64,000 nt of DNA from Boesenbergia rotunda (taxonomy: Eukaryota > Streptophyta > Magnoliopsida > Zingiberales > Zingiberaceae), in the NCBI GenBank assembly GCA_024364735.1, contig JAGFNQ010001620.1, positions 372,583 through 436,582 on the forward strand, given 5' to 3'. Every line of letters begins with the position of its first letter. The first letter of the stretch is position 1. Positions 25,621 to 37,839 of this stretch are shown here, piece by piece. The translations under genes and the position numbers were made by a program. The notes under the pieces are model-generated. The model had not been told where the DNA came from, did not search any database, and saw only the letters and a program-made list of their open reading frames with translations.

Positions 25621-27050
25621 TGATTCAATCACTTGAACTACAAAAATTCGCACAGATCGAACATCCAAAATCGAGGTTGGCAGCTGATGTGACGGCGACG
25701 CGCTATGTTCTGACTAAGTCGGGCGGGTTGACTTACGACATTGAGGTAAACCCGACGGTTCAATTCGGTTCGGTTCAGTTAATTAAAGAGCTTCCGCTTA
25801 ATTAAACAACGAAACCGGCGTCCTCGACTCAGCACTGAGCTCAGCACGGCAATTGCTAAAAGCGATGGCCTAACGACTACAACCACGAGGATGGACTTCG
25901 TGGCCTGTTAATTATCTAACCTATGGCAGTTATTTATTGGATATTATATTTATAGCAATGATTAATTTTTTAAGAAAATAACGACCTTTTTAATAATTAT
26001 CATAATTAAAAAAAGTACCCTAATGAAGATGAAATCCAACGCACAACAGCTGTTGACTAGCTAGGCCAACTTCGCAGCACTATAGCTCTTCCTATAAAGT
26101 CTGGGCTTTCAAAACTGTGAAGTCTCGTTCGCTCAAGTGGCCGACACAAACACACACACAAAAAAGGTCAAATTCTTTATCGTATCGATCGCCACTTGAA
26201 GCCCACTCTCGTGCCCTTGCAAATAAAATATTTTGGAGAATCTATCAAAGATGGGACTTGGGTTTCTGCGCCCAAAATTCTCCAATCTGATCTACTGAAT
26301 GTTGCGTCCAAATCCTTTGTTTGTGTCCTTGAAGCATAAAATTAACGGTAAAATACAGTTTGTGTTCTATGCGTCCCACGCTAGCTAGCTAGCTAGTTCT
26401 CCATGAAGAACAGGCAACTATCATGATTACAATAGCATGAGGATGACGGGGTGTGAACTGTGAAGGCTCACCTCAATGCCATTTATCTTGACGAAAGCAT
26501 TGAAGCCCCATTAATGGCCACCGGATCGAATATGGAAGCATACACCATGGGCGCATCTAAAGATAATTTTTAGTGAGGGTTAACAGAATCTTTTTGTAAT
26601 ATAATAATTATATTTAATAACAAAAAGTTTAATTTTACATCGTAAAAATAATAAAATACTAAATTAATAAATTACAAAATTATTATTAGATTATTGTTTA
26701 TTGAATTATTAGTTAACACTTGGGCCTGAACTACACCAGTCAGCTAGCTACAAAGTTAATAAAATGATCTTTTTAATTTTATTTTATTTTAAAGGAGTTA
26801 TAAAATAATAACAAAAGGGACGAAGATAGCAAAGAGCCAAAGATAGAAACTTTTTCTTTCCCATTTCTCTAAACGTTGGTCATGGCTCAGCCGCTCATGG
26901 TTGGGTCATGGCTCAGCCGCTCATGGTTGGGACTCTGATGCTCGGTGAGGACTGAGAGCAGTCAGCCCCATCGCAACCTCTATGACTCCTTCTCTATCGG
27001 ATCTTGGCGAGGACTTCAACCCATTCCAACCATCGCCTAGATCCGTCCCT
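25621..27050. other. Intergenic, no gene seen
   Basis: AT-rich sequence without a supported gene. A 26-base unit (tcatggctcagccgctcatg plus ttggg-type tail) is repeated twice in tandem at about 26879-26930, and a short ctagctagctagctag run lies near 26382. Confidence 0.5.
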
Positions 27051-27051
27051 G

Positions 27052-27235
27052 CATATACAATCTAAATGCGACATGGGACGAGTTTTCATCGGAAGATTCA
27101 GATCTCGAGGAACACACCAAATTTGCATTGATATCTTCACACCAAGAAGATGAGAGCATCAATGAAGGGGGAGTCACGTCAGAAGATAGCAGCGACGAAG
27201 GGGGAGCTTCAAACTTCAGAAAGGATTACAGACTA
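27052..27235 (+). repeat. Copia gag fragment, copy 1
   Basis: About 184 bp is almost identical to 28046-28225. Read in one frame it gives an acidic, Ser/Glu-rich gag tail of the Copia type (WDEFSSEDSDLEEH ... SHQEDES ... GGVTSEDSSDEGG). It diverges from the other copy abruptly at about 27232. Confidence 0.65.
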
Positions 27236-27539
27236 GAAGTACTTTCTACTCCTCAAGTACTTTGCAAGCATTACAGACTAGAAGCTGAAGTTTGAACTGC
27301 TGCTGCTATGCTATATATTTTTGTTGAGTGGTGTATCCCCATTTTGGTTTAGATTTCACTTCAAACATTTTTTGTTGTTAGTACTTTGTTTTTTGAGCAT
27401 TTACTTTTGTAGACATTCATTTGAATGTATTTAACTATGAAAATTTTTCTTTAAGATTACACAGCAAGTGTTTAACTTATTTGTCCTTCAAATAAAATAT
27501 TGAAAAGAAAAACCAAATAAATATTTTCGGTTGAATTTA

Positions 27540-28044
27540 CCATTTGCGGCAGTTTCAAAATCGCCAGTAATTATTTACGGTGGTGTTGCAGCAGTTTCAA
27601 AACAGCCGGTAATTTGATTTGTGGCGGTTTCAAAACGGCCGGTAAATCATTTACCGGCGGCTTTGAACCTTTTCTAGTGGTTTTTTGTGGTGGTTCAAAC
27701 CGCCACTAAATCAGGTAATTTGGAAACAACCATTAATTTTGCGGCGGTTTTAATATTGCAAAAACTGCCGCAAAAAATTCATCAACCTAAATCGAGTGAT
27801 AGTTTTATCGGCAGTTAAAATCGCCGCTATGGAACCGCCGCAAAATAACCGCCAAGAGAACCGCCGGAAAACGTATTATAGGCGGCGGTTATTCCAGCGG
27901 TTCAATCAAACTGCCGCTAAATTGTTTAAGGACGCCGTTACCGGCGGCGATTTTGTAAACCGCCGGTAAAACATTTACCGTCATTTCCAAACCGCCGTAA
28001 ATCTCAACAAAAACCGCCACAAAGTACCTTTTTTTTTGGTAGTG
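27540..28044. mobile_element. CACTA (En/Spm-type) transposon right end with subterminal repeats
   Basis: The right border reads ttttttttggtagtg, ending at 28044; its complement is the CACTA-type terminus cactacc. Inside it, about 500 bp carry many short direct and inverted copies of gcggttt / aaccgcc motifs, the hallmark of CACTA subterminal regions. No matching cactacc left end is visible upstream, and no TNP1/TNP2 coding region was found, so this is a truncated end or a deletion derivative. It lies between two copies of the same Copia gag fragment. Confidence 0.72.
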
Positions 28045-28045
28045 A

Positions 28046-28460
28046 CAATCTAAATGCGACATGGGACGAGTTTTCATCGGAAGATTCAGATCTCGAGGAA
28101 CACGCCAAATTTGCATTGATATCTTCACACCAAGAAGATGAGAGCATCAATGAAGGGGGAGTCACGTCAGAAGATAGCAACGACGAAGGGGGAGCTTCGA
28201 ACTTCAGAAAGGATATGGTAAATGAGGTATGTCTTTTACTTCCTGACCAATTATATTTTGGTATTTAGCAAATGACAAAATTCATGTGTAAATTGAATAA
28301 TAAAAATGTAGAATTAAAAAGAAAATACCCATTGGAAGTGTATGATAAGTTAAAATGTGAAAATGAAAATTTGAAAGTTCAAATTGAAAAATTATAAAAT
28401 AACTATGCATGTTCAAGTTGTTCTCGAAATTCAAAAATTAGGTATTATGGTAAACTTAAT
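28046..28460 (+). pseudogene. Copia gag fragment, copy 2, with coiled-coil tail
   Basis: The acidic gag tail seen in copy 1 continues here past the point where copy 1 stops. It runs through a region with KCENENLKVQIEKL, followed by a stop and then a Cys-containing piece (YACSSCS) typical of the end of Copia gag proteins of the TNT type. Frame breaks show that it is dead. Confidence 0.62.
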
Positions 28461-30217
28461 TAGTATTTTAAATTTCATAAAGGTTAAATTGTAAAAATTC
28501 TTAGGACTTATATTCCATCTAAATTTTTTATTAATCCAGTAGGAAAGAATTTATATTGAGTCTCTAAATCTGTTTTAACTGTTAAAGTTTTTTAGAATTT
28601 CTTTTTATAATTAATCCTTGATCTGATTAATATTTTTCTTATATATTACTTGCAAAAAAAATTAGTTAAAGATTTTTCAATGATAGAAATTGGTTTGTTC
28701 TATCTATAGACAATTTTTCACAATTTTTAACAGATAAATGGATTTATTATAATTTTTCATTTAAAAATATTTTTTTAAAATTTAAAAATACTTAAAAATT
28801 AATTTCATTGAATCCGATTTTATGAGATCTGAAAATTATCTTCTAAGCCTTAAAAAAAAATTTCAAAATTTTGTGTTGTGGAAATCAAAATTTAAAATTA
28901 TTTTTCCAAATTATCAATATTGAATTTAAAATTTAATTTTCAAAATATTAAAAAATTATTTTCTTTTTGATAATTTTTCTAAAAATAAATCTATCAAAAT
29001 TCTAATTTGAATAAAAATTTAATTAATTTTTGAATAAAAATAAATTTTTAAAAATTATTTTTTCAAAATTAAATTTTATATTTTTAAAAAAATAGTTTTC
29101 TACTTTCTTTCCTTCTCGAATAAATTACCTCCAAGGCTCCAAGTGCACCATCACTCGATACCAAATGTTTGTTGCAATATAATGCACAAATGCTTGTTAG
29201 CATAAACATCGCTTGTTGTTAGGGGTGTTCTATATATGGTTGTAAAAGATGATTTATTCGTTCCCAGTATTTCCGTCAATTCATCCTAAGGCTAAAATAA
29301 GATAAATCACGGAGGTTACTAATCTGGATATTGTGGCTAGCGCGCAGAGATAGCGGCCATTCTGACTTTATCAAATTTTAATTTCAAACCTCAAGATGAC
29401 AATACTTATATTCTAAGTATCATTCCTAACCATCAGTCCACCCCTTCAGTCCATCCCAGTGTGTCTTCTGTACATGCACTTTGCTTTGAGTTGCTAAACT
29501 GCTCATTCATTAGTTTAATGGTGCTGCAGTTCGTGCTAGAGCTGACATCTCTTTTGCTCTATTTTTTTTTTTTGACAGCACTGTTAGTTCAAGAATACGC
29601 ACCTAGTCATTTGAAGTTTGTCATTTCAAGAACATCACGTTCCAGTGCACTGTATTGCATTATTGACTTTCATCTGGCTTCAATTTCGATCTTAATTTAT
29701 CAGTCTTGTGTTTGGTGAGGAAAATTGGAATTCATTTACTTGACTTTTATCTTGCTTATGCCTACCGATTGACTAATTCCTCCACATAAGTTGGTGATAT
29801 TTGAATGCTTATTTTAAGCCAGTTGGACTAAGTGATCCAGACTTCCATTTACTAAATCTCATTGTCTTGTCGATACGTCAGTGATAGTTATGGCCGACTA
29901 AGTTTAGAGCATCATGGTTAATGCCCGGGGTTTAAGTGTGATCAATGGCGTAGTTAGGATCTTCAGTTACCTGGGCTAAAAAAATTGGACTTAAACGAGT
30001 GTGATGTTTGTTCTTAAACAGATGCCGTGTTTATATAGGTGTCAACTTATTCTTAAAGATGTACCAATTTATTCTTAAATAGGTTGAGGCATACAATTAT
30101 TGAGCTGCTTGCTAGACTACACTGGATAAAACCCTGCAAAGCCCAGCTTTGTTGCCATAAACAGGTTGAGACCTAAAATTGCTCGACTGCTTGTTGGGCT
30201 TCATGAGCTGAAGCCAG
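28461..30217. other. AT-rich intergenic DNA, no gene seen
   Basis: Extremely AT-rich to about 29100, then of more average composition. Short open frames such as 29461-29718 are unsupported. Repeat-derived sequence is likely, but no ends could be recognised. Confidence 0.45.
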
Positions 30218-30320
<103 letters not shown>

Positions 30321-30429
30321 ATAGTGTTTATCATCATCAATTTTTTTGATTAAATATAAATTGATAAATCATGAAAATATTTAACTTAGTAAAGTGACTT
30401 AGGAAATGACGCGTTGCTTGTCTTGCTTG

Positions 30430-31216
30430 TCGCCTCGTGGAAGCATGATGGTGTGGACTTTTACCTTTGTTGCTCCTTTTTCTTTATTCTTTCATTTGGC
30501 ATAGTTTTCCTTCATGTGTCCTTCTTCGTTGCAGTTGTAGCAGCGAATTTTCCTATATTTCTTACTTGCACTTTATTAATTTTTTAGTTTTAAAATATTT
30601 AGACAACTTTCTTACCATATATGTTGCGTTTTCTTCATTTTCTGAAGATTCCTCTTCATGTTGAATCCTTCTCGTGCTTAGGGCGATGTTGTCTTTTTAC
30701 TTTTTCTTACACATCTAGATTCGTAAAATTCTAAAGTCGAAAAAGTTGCTCTAAGGTACTTACCTCAAAATCCTTAGAGATGTAGTAGGCGTCGATTATC
30801 GAAGTCTAGTTCGGTGTTCTCGGGAAAGCGTTCAATGCGTACCTTTGTGCGTCCCGATTGCTTACCGACTCTCTAAGATTGCTGAGTTCCATCATTAACT
30901 CCTTAAGTTTAGCATGTAGTTGAGATACTGACTCTCCTTCTTTTAGTCGAAGGTTGTTAAGTTGATTACGAAGCAGGTCTCTTTTTGCTAATTTGGCTTC
31001 GGAGGTATCTTCGTGAAGTTCAAGAAATTTTTCCCAAAGTTCCTTTACAGATCGGTAGTTCCCAATTCGGTTAATTTCTTGTGTAGGTAGTACGGTCAGC
31101 AAATGAAACTCTGCTTTCTCGTTCGTCACAAAGTCAGCCTGTTCCTTCTTTGTCCACATGCTTTCGTCTTTGGGTTTGTCGTCGGCGTCTTTAGGAGCTA
31201 CAAAACTGTTTTTCAT
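30430..31216 (-). pseudogene. Copia gag polyprotein, minus strand, decayed
   Basis: 31216-30806 is an open frame of 136 residues with the gag UBN2-type domain (SVKELWEKFLELHEDTSEAK, then LRNQLNNLRLKEGESVSQ). Related sequence continues past the frame end through several stops to a zinc-knuckle-like stretch at about 30540-30495 (CYNCNEEGHMKEN), in which the last Cys of CX2CX4HX4C is replaced by Tyr. Nothing of protease, integrase or RT follows. It sits just downstream of the LTR and primer-binding site at 31367-32290, so this is the 5' remnant of one element. Confidence 0.82.
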
Positions 31217-31366
31217 AATTAAAAGTAAATCAAAATCTGTTTTAAAAAATACCTACATCTTACGTTTCCAACTTGCGAACTCCCCCTCGAATTATGATGG
31301 ATAGATGACCGATCCGACCATTTTGTAGTTGCTTCAGACGATGATTAGTCTTTCTGGAGCATCCTT

Positions 31367-31378
31367 GCTCTAATACCA
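31367..31378 (-). other. Retrotransposon primer-binding site
   Basis: On the minus strand tggtattagagc matches the usual Copia PBS tggtatcagagc (complementary to the initiator tRNA-Met 3' end) with one mismatch. It lies just after the LTR and about 150 bases before the gag start, as expected. Confidence 0.82.
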
Positions 31379-31379
31379 A

Positions 31380-32290
31380 TTAACGGTGATCGAAGGTCGG
31401 AAAGAAGGGGTGAATTGCCCCTGAAAAGAAAAATTACTATCTTTTGTTTTTCTTAAACAAAGATATTAGTTAGTTCAAACAATAACAAATAATATCAAAA
31501 AATAAAACAATACTGAAAAGAAAGAGACAACTAAATTTTACTTGGTTTGACTTCGGAAGGTTGCTAATCCAAGGTATAATATGGCTCGATTCTCCTGAAT
31601 AAACTCTTTCGGGTGGAGAAACCTCTTACACGTGGAACATCTTTGAAAAACAATGAAAAATAGAATGAAAATCATTTATAGTTGATGAGTGAGTTGGAAC
31701 TGAGATTTGGGGGCCTATTTATAGCCCCGATCAATTCTATCCGAATGTTGACGTAGCACTATAGGGGCGCCCGAGTGCTTGAGAGCATTTGACACGTGGC
31801 TTGAGGATTATCTGAAGCGCAACGCTTACAAATGACTAGTTAACAGATAAAAATTGGCTCTCGGGTACCAGTATGCATAGGAGCGCTCGAGTGCTCGGGC
31901 ACCTATATGCATAGGGGCGCCCGAGTGACTTTTGGTCAGCAACTTACTGACCAGTCTCCAGCGGGTCTTCGTGGGTGATTTCCGGGCCTTCCAGAGTTGG
32001 GCTCACCCGAACCCTCCTCCGGCCTTCTTCTCGAGCGAGCTTCCTCCCGGCTTCTCGTCCCTTAGATGTTGTGCGCATCCTTCTTCCTCCATCGGTGTAC
32101 TCTTCTGTAGACCTCCGCGCCCCTCAGATGTACCGAGCCCGTCGGCTCCCTTCTCGTGCCATCATTCTCGCCTGTTGCGTCTTCCGCTCGACTTCCTGCG
32201 CTCCTAAGCTCTTGCACACTTAGACACAGGGATTAAAAACTAATATGACTTAACTTGACTTGGTTAACCACATCAAAACCAACCTGGGAT
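31380..32290 (-). mobile_element. LTR of the truncated Copia element, minus strand
   Basis: About 0.9 kb lies between the PBS and the sequence beyond 32290. On the minus strand it has a TATA-like ctataaatagg at about 31721 and GC-rich repeats of 'gcgcccgagtg' type at 31763-31935. It joins the PBS directly. The outer border is uncertain (about 32285), and no second LTR lies in the window. Confidence 0.65.
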
Positions 32291-32653
32291 ACTTATAAAT
32301 AATTTTAAATAATATAATACAAGAACACAATACAACAATTTAAAACAATAACAATTAATATTAACAAGAATCTAGACTAATATTTTCCATACAAAATAAG
32401 TAGATGAAGTATCAATTTACAATAAACATATGCACCACATCATTTGATATATAAGAAATAAAAATATACTACAACACGTCAACAACAAGATTATTGATGA
32501 TTCATTCTACTTTGAATTTATAAAATTTGTCCCTAATGATTGATAGGGCAATCTCTACTCTAAATTTATGAATGTGTTTTTGTTTGAATTTCATATTAAA
32601 ACTATACAAAAGATGTCTGATATATTGCATGACAGAGAAGACACAATCATTCC

Positions 32654-33185
32654 TAGGGATGGCAATGGGGCGGGTCGGGGACGGGTTTGCCGTCCCCATA
32701 CCCGCCCCCGAAGTAAATCTCCATCCCCGAACCCGTCCCCATCCCCGCCTCTACTTAATCGGGGAATCCCCGTCCCCGAACCCACGAGGAGTAAATCTCC
32801 ATCCCCGTCCCCATCCCCACTTGAAATATCCATTTTTTTCCAAGTTAAAAAAAAGGGATTTCCCAAGCATGGTTGTAAAAACAATGGGATTTCCAACTTA
32901 TGGGAGGCGACGAGTGACTAGTGAGTGATACTCATTAGGGTTTTCACACATCTTTAATATGCATATTATTGAATTATTTTAATAATTATTAATATTTTAT
33001 TATTATTAAAGATATCGAGGCGGGTTCGGGATGGAGATAGCATCCCCATACCCGCCCCAATCTATTTCGGGGATTTTTAAAAATCCCCGAACCCGAATTC
33101 AAACCCGATAATACCTCCCCAAACCCGCCCCGTTTCGGATTTTCCCCGCGGATATCCAAATCCGCGGGAAAAATTGCCATCCCTA
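32654..33185. mobile_element. Non-autonomous hAT element with perfect 8-bp target duplication
   Basis: The terminal inverted repeat tagggatggcaat occurs at 32654 and, inverted, attgccatcccta ends at 33185. Both sides are flanked by the 8-bp direct duplication atcattcc (32646-32653 and 33186-33193), the hAT signature. The interior is made of many ccccgaacccg / ccccatccccg phrases, inverted between the two halves. Open frames crossing it are products of this low-complexity composition. No transposase. Confidence 0.9.
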
Positions 33186-33479
33186 ATCATTCCTATAATA
33201 TCATAAAATTAAAATATTAACAAAAAAATATAATGACAATGTACAAATGGAATTTATTAATAATGTAATAATTTATTTATGATAATATTTGTTAAGGATA
33301 ATCTACTTTAGTAGAGATCCATCCGTCTTAAAGCTGATAATCTCATAATTCATTGTGTATTTCTTTTAGTTTATTACTGGTAAATATTTTCAATCTAGAG
33401 ACATGTGAGCATTAGATTGACAAAAAACAATTCATAAAAAGTTATAATATGGATCATAATGTTAGAATATAAATTTTAA

Positions 33480-33710
33480 ATAATTAATACTAACTAGTTC
33501 ACTAAATATTCATCAAAATTAGAGTGGTAGGATAACAAATTATAATGGAAATATATTTTTGTATTGGTATCCATGACTATTAAATGATAATATGCACGAT
33601 CAATATTTATAGGTATAAAAATATACCTAACATCTCGATCAATCGGACTTATTTTTTGTAATTTGATATAAATATTCATATGATGGCTGCAAAATTCAAT
33701 ATATAATAGT
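33480..33710 (-). pseudogene. Possible Ulp1-like protease relic
   Basis: A minus-strand frame (33679-33494) reads VRYIFIPINIDRAYYHLIVMD and then IYFHYNLLSYH. This resembles the catalytic-His strand of Ulp1/C48 cysteine proteases (IFIPIN ... H ... V.D ... YYDSL), which plant Mutator and CACTA elements often carry. The His is present but the Asp of YYDSL is not. A splice-acceptor-like tttgcag lies just upstream. Only about 60 residues remain. Family call tentative. Confidence 0.4.
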
Positions 33711-34239
33711 AAATTAGTGTAATAATATCACAAACATAATAAAATATTAAAATATGAAGTCAAAATTTTACCTTGAATCTAGTTAATCAATATGTGGATT
33801 TATTATATGACATATTAGATGAGAATGCTTCCTTGAAAAGTAATGAAATACAAATATCAATTACTTCTCTTTCTATAAATATACTGCCTGAGACACATGT
33901 GAGTAAGACATTTATTACCAATTAATGCATAGTAATCTTCCACTCATAGAAACTCAGAAGTAGGTCATCTTAAAATTTAAAGAAGTCTATTAGGTAGGTC
34001 ACATCTTCTTCTAATTTTTCTTTTGAGATACTGCAAATAAACTCAAATCAATATATTTTAAAAAAGAAAAAGTCAAATTAAAGAAAATACAATTAAAATC
34101 ATCAATTTTGTCAGCAACTAATATAATTCTATCTTCTTCTTGCATATTCAAATCATCTTCCATAGACTTTATCTCCAAGTTACCCCTTCATCCTCCTTTA
34201 TTTCTCTCCTGGTTCTCTTCATACTTGAGACCAACGCTA
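33711..34239. other. AT-rich DNA, no gene seen
   Basis: AT-rich sequence without a supported frame. It may belong to the same dead element as the Ulp1-like piece. Confidence 0.4.
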
Positions 34240-35345
34240 GCTAATTAGACCTAATATCTTTAGGAGTGACCCTGAGGTTACAACGACTTCTATCATGCCC
34301 TCTCTTTGTCACATTGGTTAAAACAATGCCAAGATGAGGATCTTCTACAGAATGACTAGTGATCCCGTTATGGCTGATGGAGATGATGTTTGGTTGGCAC
34401 GGCTGATAGGGATGATAGGTCGGATGTAGAATCCATGACCAGCGCCGGGCACAAGGAAAAACACGAGCCATAAGGCCTTAACTCGAGTCGAACTTGCCTG
34501 GCCAATGTTGCTCGCAGGGTGATTCGGCTCACAAGAAAACCACGTTGGTCCGACGGGGCCGGTCAGAAGTAAACACGAGTAGGTGGTGGGGCATACCGAG
34601 CGAGGAAAGCCCGACCGGGAATGGCCCAGACCAGGGCTGCTCAACTTATGGGATTTCCTATTTCTCCCCCTGAGTGGAAAAGCTCCATTCGAGGGACGAC
34701 GTGACTCTAGGGACGTCGATTGGCGACCTCCCGGGTATTTTTACGACTCGGCATGCCATATTTTTGGAGATTTCACTCGTCATACTCGTACAAATTCCCT
34801 GACATCTAACGTGTGGCAATAGTGACTGCGCCGACATCCACCGACCTAAGCCTGACACCACTCATGTCAAAAATCGCAAGAATCTCATTGGCTTGGTACG
34901 GTTTCTGACAGTTGCAGTGAGTAAGAGCAGGTCGTACCCCGGAGTCGCCCGCGAATCCCATAAATCACGACGTTGGTCAATCGACTGACACTGTTCTTTG
35001 ACTCTGTCTTCGTATAAGACAAAGGTGAAAACAGAGTTGGTCGGCTCCCCCGGCCATATATAGGACTCTCCACTTCTTGCGCAGAAGGAGGCATTTTAGA
35101 GGAAGCTACAGTGTTCTTTGTTTTTCTTTCTTTTTCTCCACCATCGGATTTTCTGACTTGACTGTCGGAGAGCCTTTGGAGGAAACTTTCCCGGTAGGTT
35201 TCTAACAGTCTTTTTCTTCTAGGTGGAGATCCGGTAATCCTTCTGAGTATTCAGCCTGACCACCTGTCTCCCCCAGACACTCTCTCCATCGACCAGTTGG
35301 GGCATGTCATCGAGTTGGGAGTTCGACTCGCTCATCAATAGGATT
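34240..35345 (+). repeat. GC-rich LTR-like repeat (Gypsy-like) with TATA box
   Basis: About 1.1 kb of GC-rich sequence in AT-rich surroundings. It has ggccatatatagg at about 35052, followed by 'ctgacttgactgtcggag' at about 35154. The same order, a 'gctcccccg' phrase, a TATA run, then 'ctgacttgaccgtcggag', appears at 58420-58553, so both are the promoter and R/U5 portions of related LTRs. No internal coding region is attached. Confidence 0.55.
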
Positions 35346-36231
35346 AGCTAGTTAGATAAAACAACCTTTCCTTTCCAATACGTACGACAACTAATTCTTG
35401 ATTAACTTTAATTAAACTTTCATTCTCAAGGGCAAACTTTTAGATTTGTTTTTTTTTGCTTTTCGAAGCAATGTGAACATCCAACTTCTTCCTCTGTGTC
35501 TATATGAAATTATGCAATCAATATTTCATTCTGTTGTGGTGTAGACTCAAATTGAATAAGGAGAGGGGTCCTAAGTAAATGAACTTCCTCGGGGCAGAGA
35601 GAATATCAACAATAAAATATAAAATCAAAAATAATATATAATTAATTAAAAATCTTTAATTATATAACATGCATAACATGAGTTGAAATACACATAACAG
35701 TTACCTAGATAGGTAGGTGAGACTCTTATTAACTTAGATTTTACTTTATTTTATGAGAATAAGTAGATCTCCACTTACTTATTCTCAGTGCTATGATATT
35801 TCTTGCTAGTTGAATAGAGATATGCTCAAGAAATCAAACCTATGTCATAATTAAACAATCAGATAATATTATATATTTGTGAAATAAATTAACTAACTAA
35901 TCAAAACTTACACCAAGTAGACTAACAAATCCTTTCATATAAGATAGTGAGAGGATAGGGCTAGGAGTTTTTGATATAAAAGCATCCCTAGATATTGAGA
36001 GCCGAGGAAATATATAATTATATATTATCTCAACCCAATTATAACTTCTTAGGTTATTTAAATCATCGATAATATCTATAATCCTTAAAAGTAACTTATA
36101 TGTACTAGAAGCAAACAAAATAGAAGAAAAAAAATACAAAATAGAAGAAAAAAAACAAAATATAAAAGTTACAAAATAGCAAAATCTCTATATTTGAATC
36201 CACTCGGAGAGAATATATCCTCAGTAGATTT
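35346..36231. other. AT-rich DNA, no gene seen
   Basis: No supported gene or element. It ends in gattt, one copy of the target duplication of the next feature. Confidence 0.45.
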
Positions 36232-37389
36232 TGTTAGGACCTTGTCGTTCTAGCTAGAGGGGGTGAATAACTAATCTTCGATTCTTCTTCCTACACGTGT
36301 TAGCAAGCGCAAGCGGAATAACAAAAACTAAACTAAACAATACTAACGCATCACCTTTACGTGGTTCGGAGATAAAGCTCCTACTCCACGGCTGTCCGTA
36401 AGGTGGACGATCCTGATCCATCGGTGGATGACTCCCCGGAAGACCTCCGGCTAGTTCGTATAGCTCTTTGTGGGTGGAGAAACCTTGCCACAATCCGGAC
36501 AACACTTCTGAGCACAAAGACTACTAATTGGCCTTTTACCAAAGCCAATTTCGTCAAAAACTCTCAGCCAAAACCGAGCCCCTTTAAATAGTGCTCTAGG
36601 CTGAAATAACCGTTACCAGTCGACTGGTCCAAGACCAGTCAACGGTCTTACTCAAATTCGACCGTTATAGCTTAACGTTCAAATTCGAGCTACCATCCGT
36701 CGACTGCTCCAGGGGCAGTCGATTGATCTTTCTGTGGACTTCATCAGTCGACTGCCCTGGCACCAGTCGACTAATCCACTTCTACACCTAAGGTTTCTCT
36801 TCCCCGAGTACATTTCTCTCAGCGCTCGAAGCCTAGGATTTCCCGAGTACGATTCCCTCAACACACGCACCCTCACGACTCAGCTGACTCTTCTTTCAAC
36901 AACCTCGATCTGTTGCATTCAAGCCCTCTTCGACTTTAGCTCTCGTCCCTCAGATGCGCACACAAGCCCACGGCTCGTCTCCATGCCATCCTTCGCGTAT
37001 ATCTCGAAGTCCGCTTCCTTCGGCTCATTGTTCCTGTTCCAGCAGCCTCGACCTATTGCCTTTAAGCCCTCTTCGACTTTGGCTCTCGTCCCTCAGATGC
37101 GCACACAAGCCCTCGGCTTGCCTCCATGTCATCCTTCACGTATGCCTTGAAGTCCGCTTCTCTTGGCTCATAGTCCCTGCTTTGTCCACGGTCCCTCGAA
37201 TGCATGCAAGCCCACGACTTGTCTTCCATGCCATCCTTCATCGGTCCCGAAGCCGTCCAGCTAAGCCCATGTGTATCCTGCAAACCTGCACACTCACATA
37301 CACATATCAAATACAAGGGTAAACCTAATTTAAACTCTTTGCCCAAACATCAAAACACATGGTCACCCGGACCATAGATTGCCCCAACA
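36232..37389 (-). mobile_element. Solo Copia-type LTR with 5-bp target duplication
   Basis: The 1158-bp element begins tgttaggacc and ends ccccaaca. It is flanked by gattt on both sides (36227-36231 and 37390-37394). It has no PBS, polypurine tract or coding region, so it is a solo LTR left by recombination. On the minus strand a TATA-like tatttaaagggg lies near 36590, which gives the orientation. The inside has repeated cagtcgactg phrases and a tandem duplication (listed separately). Confidence 0.9.
36902..37191. repeat. Tandem duplication, ~145-bp period, inside the solo LTR
   Basis: Unit 1 starts cctcgatctgttgc at 36902 and unit 2 cctcgacctattgc at 37047. Both share aagccctcttcgactttg, tcgtccctcagatgcgcaca and catccttc phrases. 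Confidence 0.85.
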
Positions 37390-37620
37390 GATTTTTTAAT
37401 CTGGATCGATTTAGTTCTTTTCTTGCAAAAATATCTTTCGAATAATGCACTAGAACTAACATTGGAATTCATTTGGACATGTCTCCTCTATTTGAGATTC
37501 TAAGTAATAATGTTATATGCATCTTTGATTTGGAAGAATACGACCACGTTAGAAAATTTGAATATCTTTATTTTCAAATCATAATTCTCAATATGTTCAC
37601 TAGTAATCTTTGAGATGCAA

Positions 37621-37839
37621 GGGGGCATTTGGTTTGCTTGTTTTCTATTTTCATTTTTCGTAAAAAATATGATTTTCTAGAAAACGTATTTGGTTTGTAC
37701 TTTCTAGTCTTGTTTTTTCAGAAAAAAATGTAGCGTTTTCTGGAAAACTAAAGAATGAAATAAAGTCATTTTTCAGAAAATGAGAAAATATGATTTTCTA
37801 AAAAATAAAAATAGAAAATGGAATAAACCAAACACCCCC
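37621..37839. mobile_element. MITE with gggggcatttggttt-type ends
   Basis: About 219 bp with ends gggggcatttggttt and aaaccaaacaccccc (imperfect inverted repeats). The interior is made of 'attttctagaaaa' and 'tttcagaaaa' phrases. It has no coding capacity. Typical of short plant MITEs; the superfamily is not settled because the target duplication is unclear. Confidence 0.75.

Noticed and set aside
32568..32928. Pro/Ser/Arg-rich frames of about 117 codons
   Set aside because: Low-complexity ccccgaaccc repeats in the interior of a hAT MITE give such frames on all strands.
36734..37346. Long open frames on both strands
   Set aside because: They arise from the tandemly duplicated part of the solo LTR.
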